Source: Frateuria_A sp035944355 (GTDB lineage: Bacteria; Pseudomonadota; Gammaproteobacteria; Xanthomonadales; Rhodanobacteraceae). From it: a DNA stretch of 64,000 nt. The stretch is taken from contig NZ_DASZBH010000012.1 in NCBI RefSeq assembly GCF_035944355.1, positions 186,001 to 250,000 of the forward strand, given 5' to 3'. Positions within the stretch are counted from its first letter, which is position 1. Every line of letters starts with the position of its first letter. Below the pieces are notes generated by a model. It made no database searches. It was given only the letters and a program-made list of their open reading frames with translations, and was not told the DNA's origin. A program made the translations under genes and the position numbers. Below are positions 63,807 through 64,000 of this stretch, in pieces.

Positions 63807-63881
63807 TCATCGGCCGGGCGCAGCCCTTGCGCATCGACGGCCGATTCTTGGTGGCGCGGCAGGATCGCGGTGGGCGTGGGG

Positions 63882-64000
63882 TCAGCGGTGCGCGCCGGAG
63901 GCAGCGTCCATGGCCGGCAAGGGTTCGTGCACCGCCGCGACGGACGGGGGCGCCGGCTGCGCAGGCATCAAGGCGTCGAGCTTGCCCTTCATGCGCAGCA
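63882..64000 (-). CDS. Possible C-terminus of a protein running off the right edge
   Basis: A minus-strand frame open to the window edge encodes LRMKGKLDALMPAQPAPP and ends SGAHR at a TGA. Only 39 codons are visible; the P/A-rich end fits a disordered C-terminal tail. Family unknown, and a non-coding frame cannot be excluded. Confidence 0.3.
   Translation of the reverse strand, partial: LRMKGKLDALMPAQPAPPSVAAVHEPLPAMDAASGAHR

Noticed and set aside
63508..63834. Minus-strand 108-codon frame near the right end
   Set aside because: Arg/Ala-rich shadow of the gltD remnant frame; the remnant frame has recognisable family motifs and this one has none.

Overview
The window is a very GC-rich, gene-dense stretch of bacterial chromosome. 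Protein families and gene order point to a gammaproteobacterium of the Xanthomonadales (Lysobacterales), most likely Rhodanobacteraceae (Dyella/Rhodanobacter/Frateuria-like). The markers are an outer-membrane TonB-dependent receptor with a long barrel, LigB, tatABC, the order aroQ-accB-accC-prmA-DUF3426-fis-purH, cutA-dsbD beside groESL, and CIRCE control of groESL. This placement is inferred from family and neighbourhood knowledge, not from a database search. I see no rRNA or tRNA gene, CRISPR array, prophage, integrase or insertion sequence. It reads as core chromosome.

Layout, left to right. 1-6.5 kb: the 3' end of a MidA-like methyltransferase, ferrochelatase (hemH), a SYLF lipid-binding protein, tatABC, a C-terminal processing protease and an EnvC-type amidase activator. 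6.8-12.4 kb: a large TonB-dependent receptor, an NRDE/TANGO2 protein and the NAD-dependent ligase LigB. 12.4-17 kb: a YchJ-like SEC-C protein, a frameshifted lipocalin, small membrane proteins, a HutD/Ves protein and a DinG-type helicase. 17-26.5 kb: a two-GAF GGDEF-EAL protein, a COG2509 flavoprotein, a DUF1993 protein, a TetA-like exporter, an EF-hand protein, a membrane diguanylate cyclase and folE. 26.6-35.1 kb: rmuC, a type IB topoisomerase, rlmI-like methyltransferase, srkA, two hotdog thioesterases, a ferredoxin-reductase fusion, a membrane rhodanese and a lipoprotein. 35.1-38.4 kb: hemD-hemX-hemY. 38.4-47 kb: a GNAT acetyltransferase, uvrD, polA and small genes.

47.1-58.2 kb is one long leftward block: cutA, an EamA exporter, dsbD-tlpA (disulfide reduction), then aroQ-accB-accC-prmA-DUF3426-fis-purH (fatty acid synthesis entry, ribosomal protein methylation, nucleoid regulation, purine synthesis). 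58.3-60.5 kb is the CIRCE-controlled groES-groEL operon with a strong terminator. 61-64 kb holds an ABC exporter, a small secreted protein and a decayed fragment of a glutamate-synthase small-subunit (GltD-like) gene.

The most unusual content is repetitive rather than coding. A family of CCCTCTCCCC-type palindromes (REP/BIME-like) occurs at five places. One composite copy lies inside uvrD, in frame, and adds about 46 residues to the helicase. A second kind of element, an inverted pair of GGGGAAC heptamer arrays about 100 bp long, occupies both the groES-groEL gap and the accB-accC gap. Other gaps of the acc-prmA block carry further palindromes of different sequence. Other points of note are a DsbD with two tandem N-terminal redox domains, a rhodanese without its catalytic cysteine, a hairpin that covers the receptor's ribosome binding site, and two broken genes (lipocalin and gltD) whose lesions look like short-repeat deletions.
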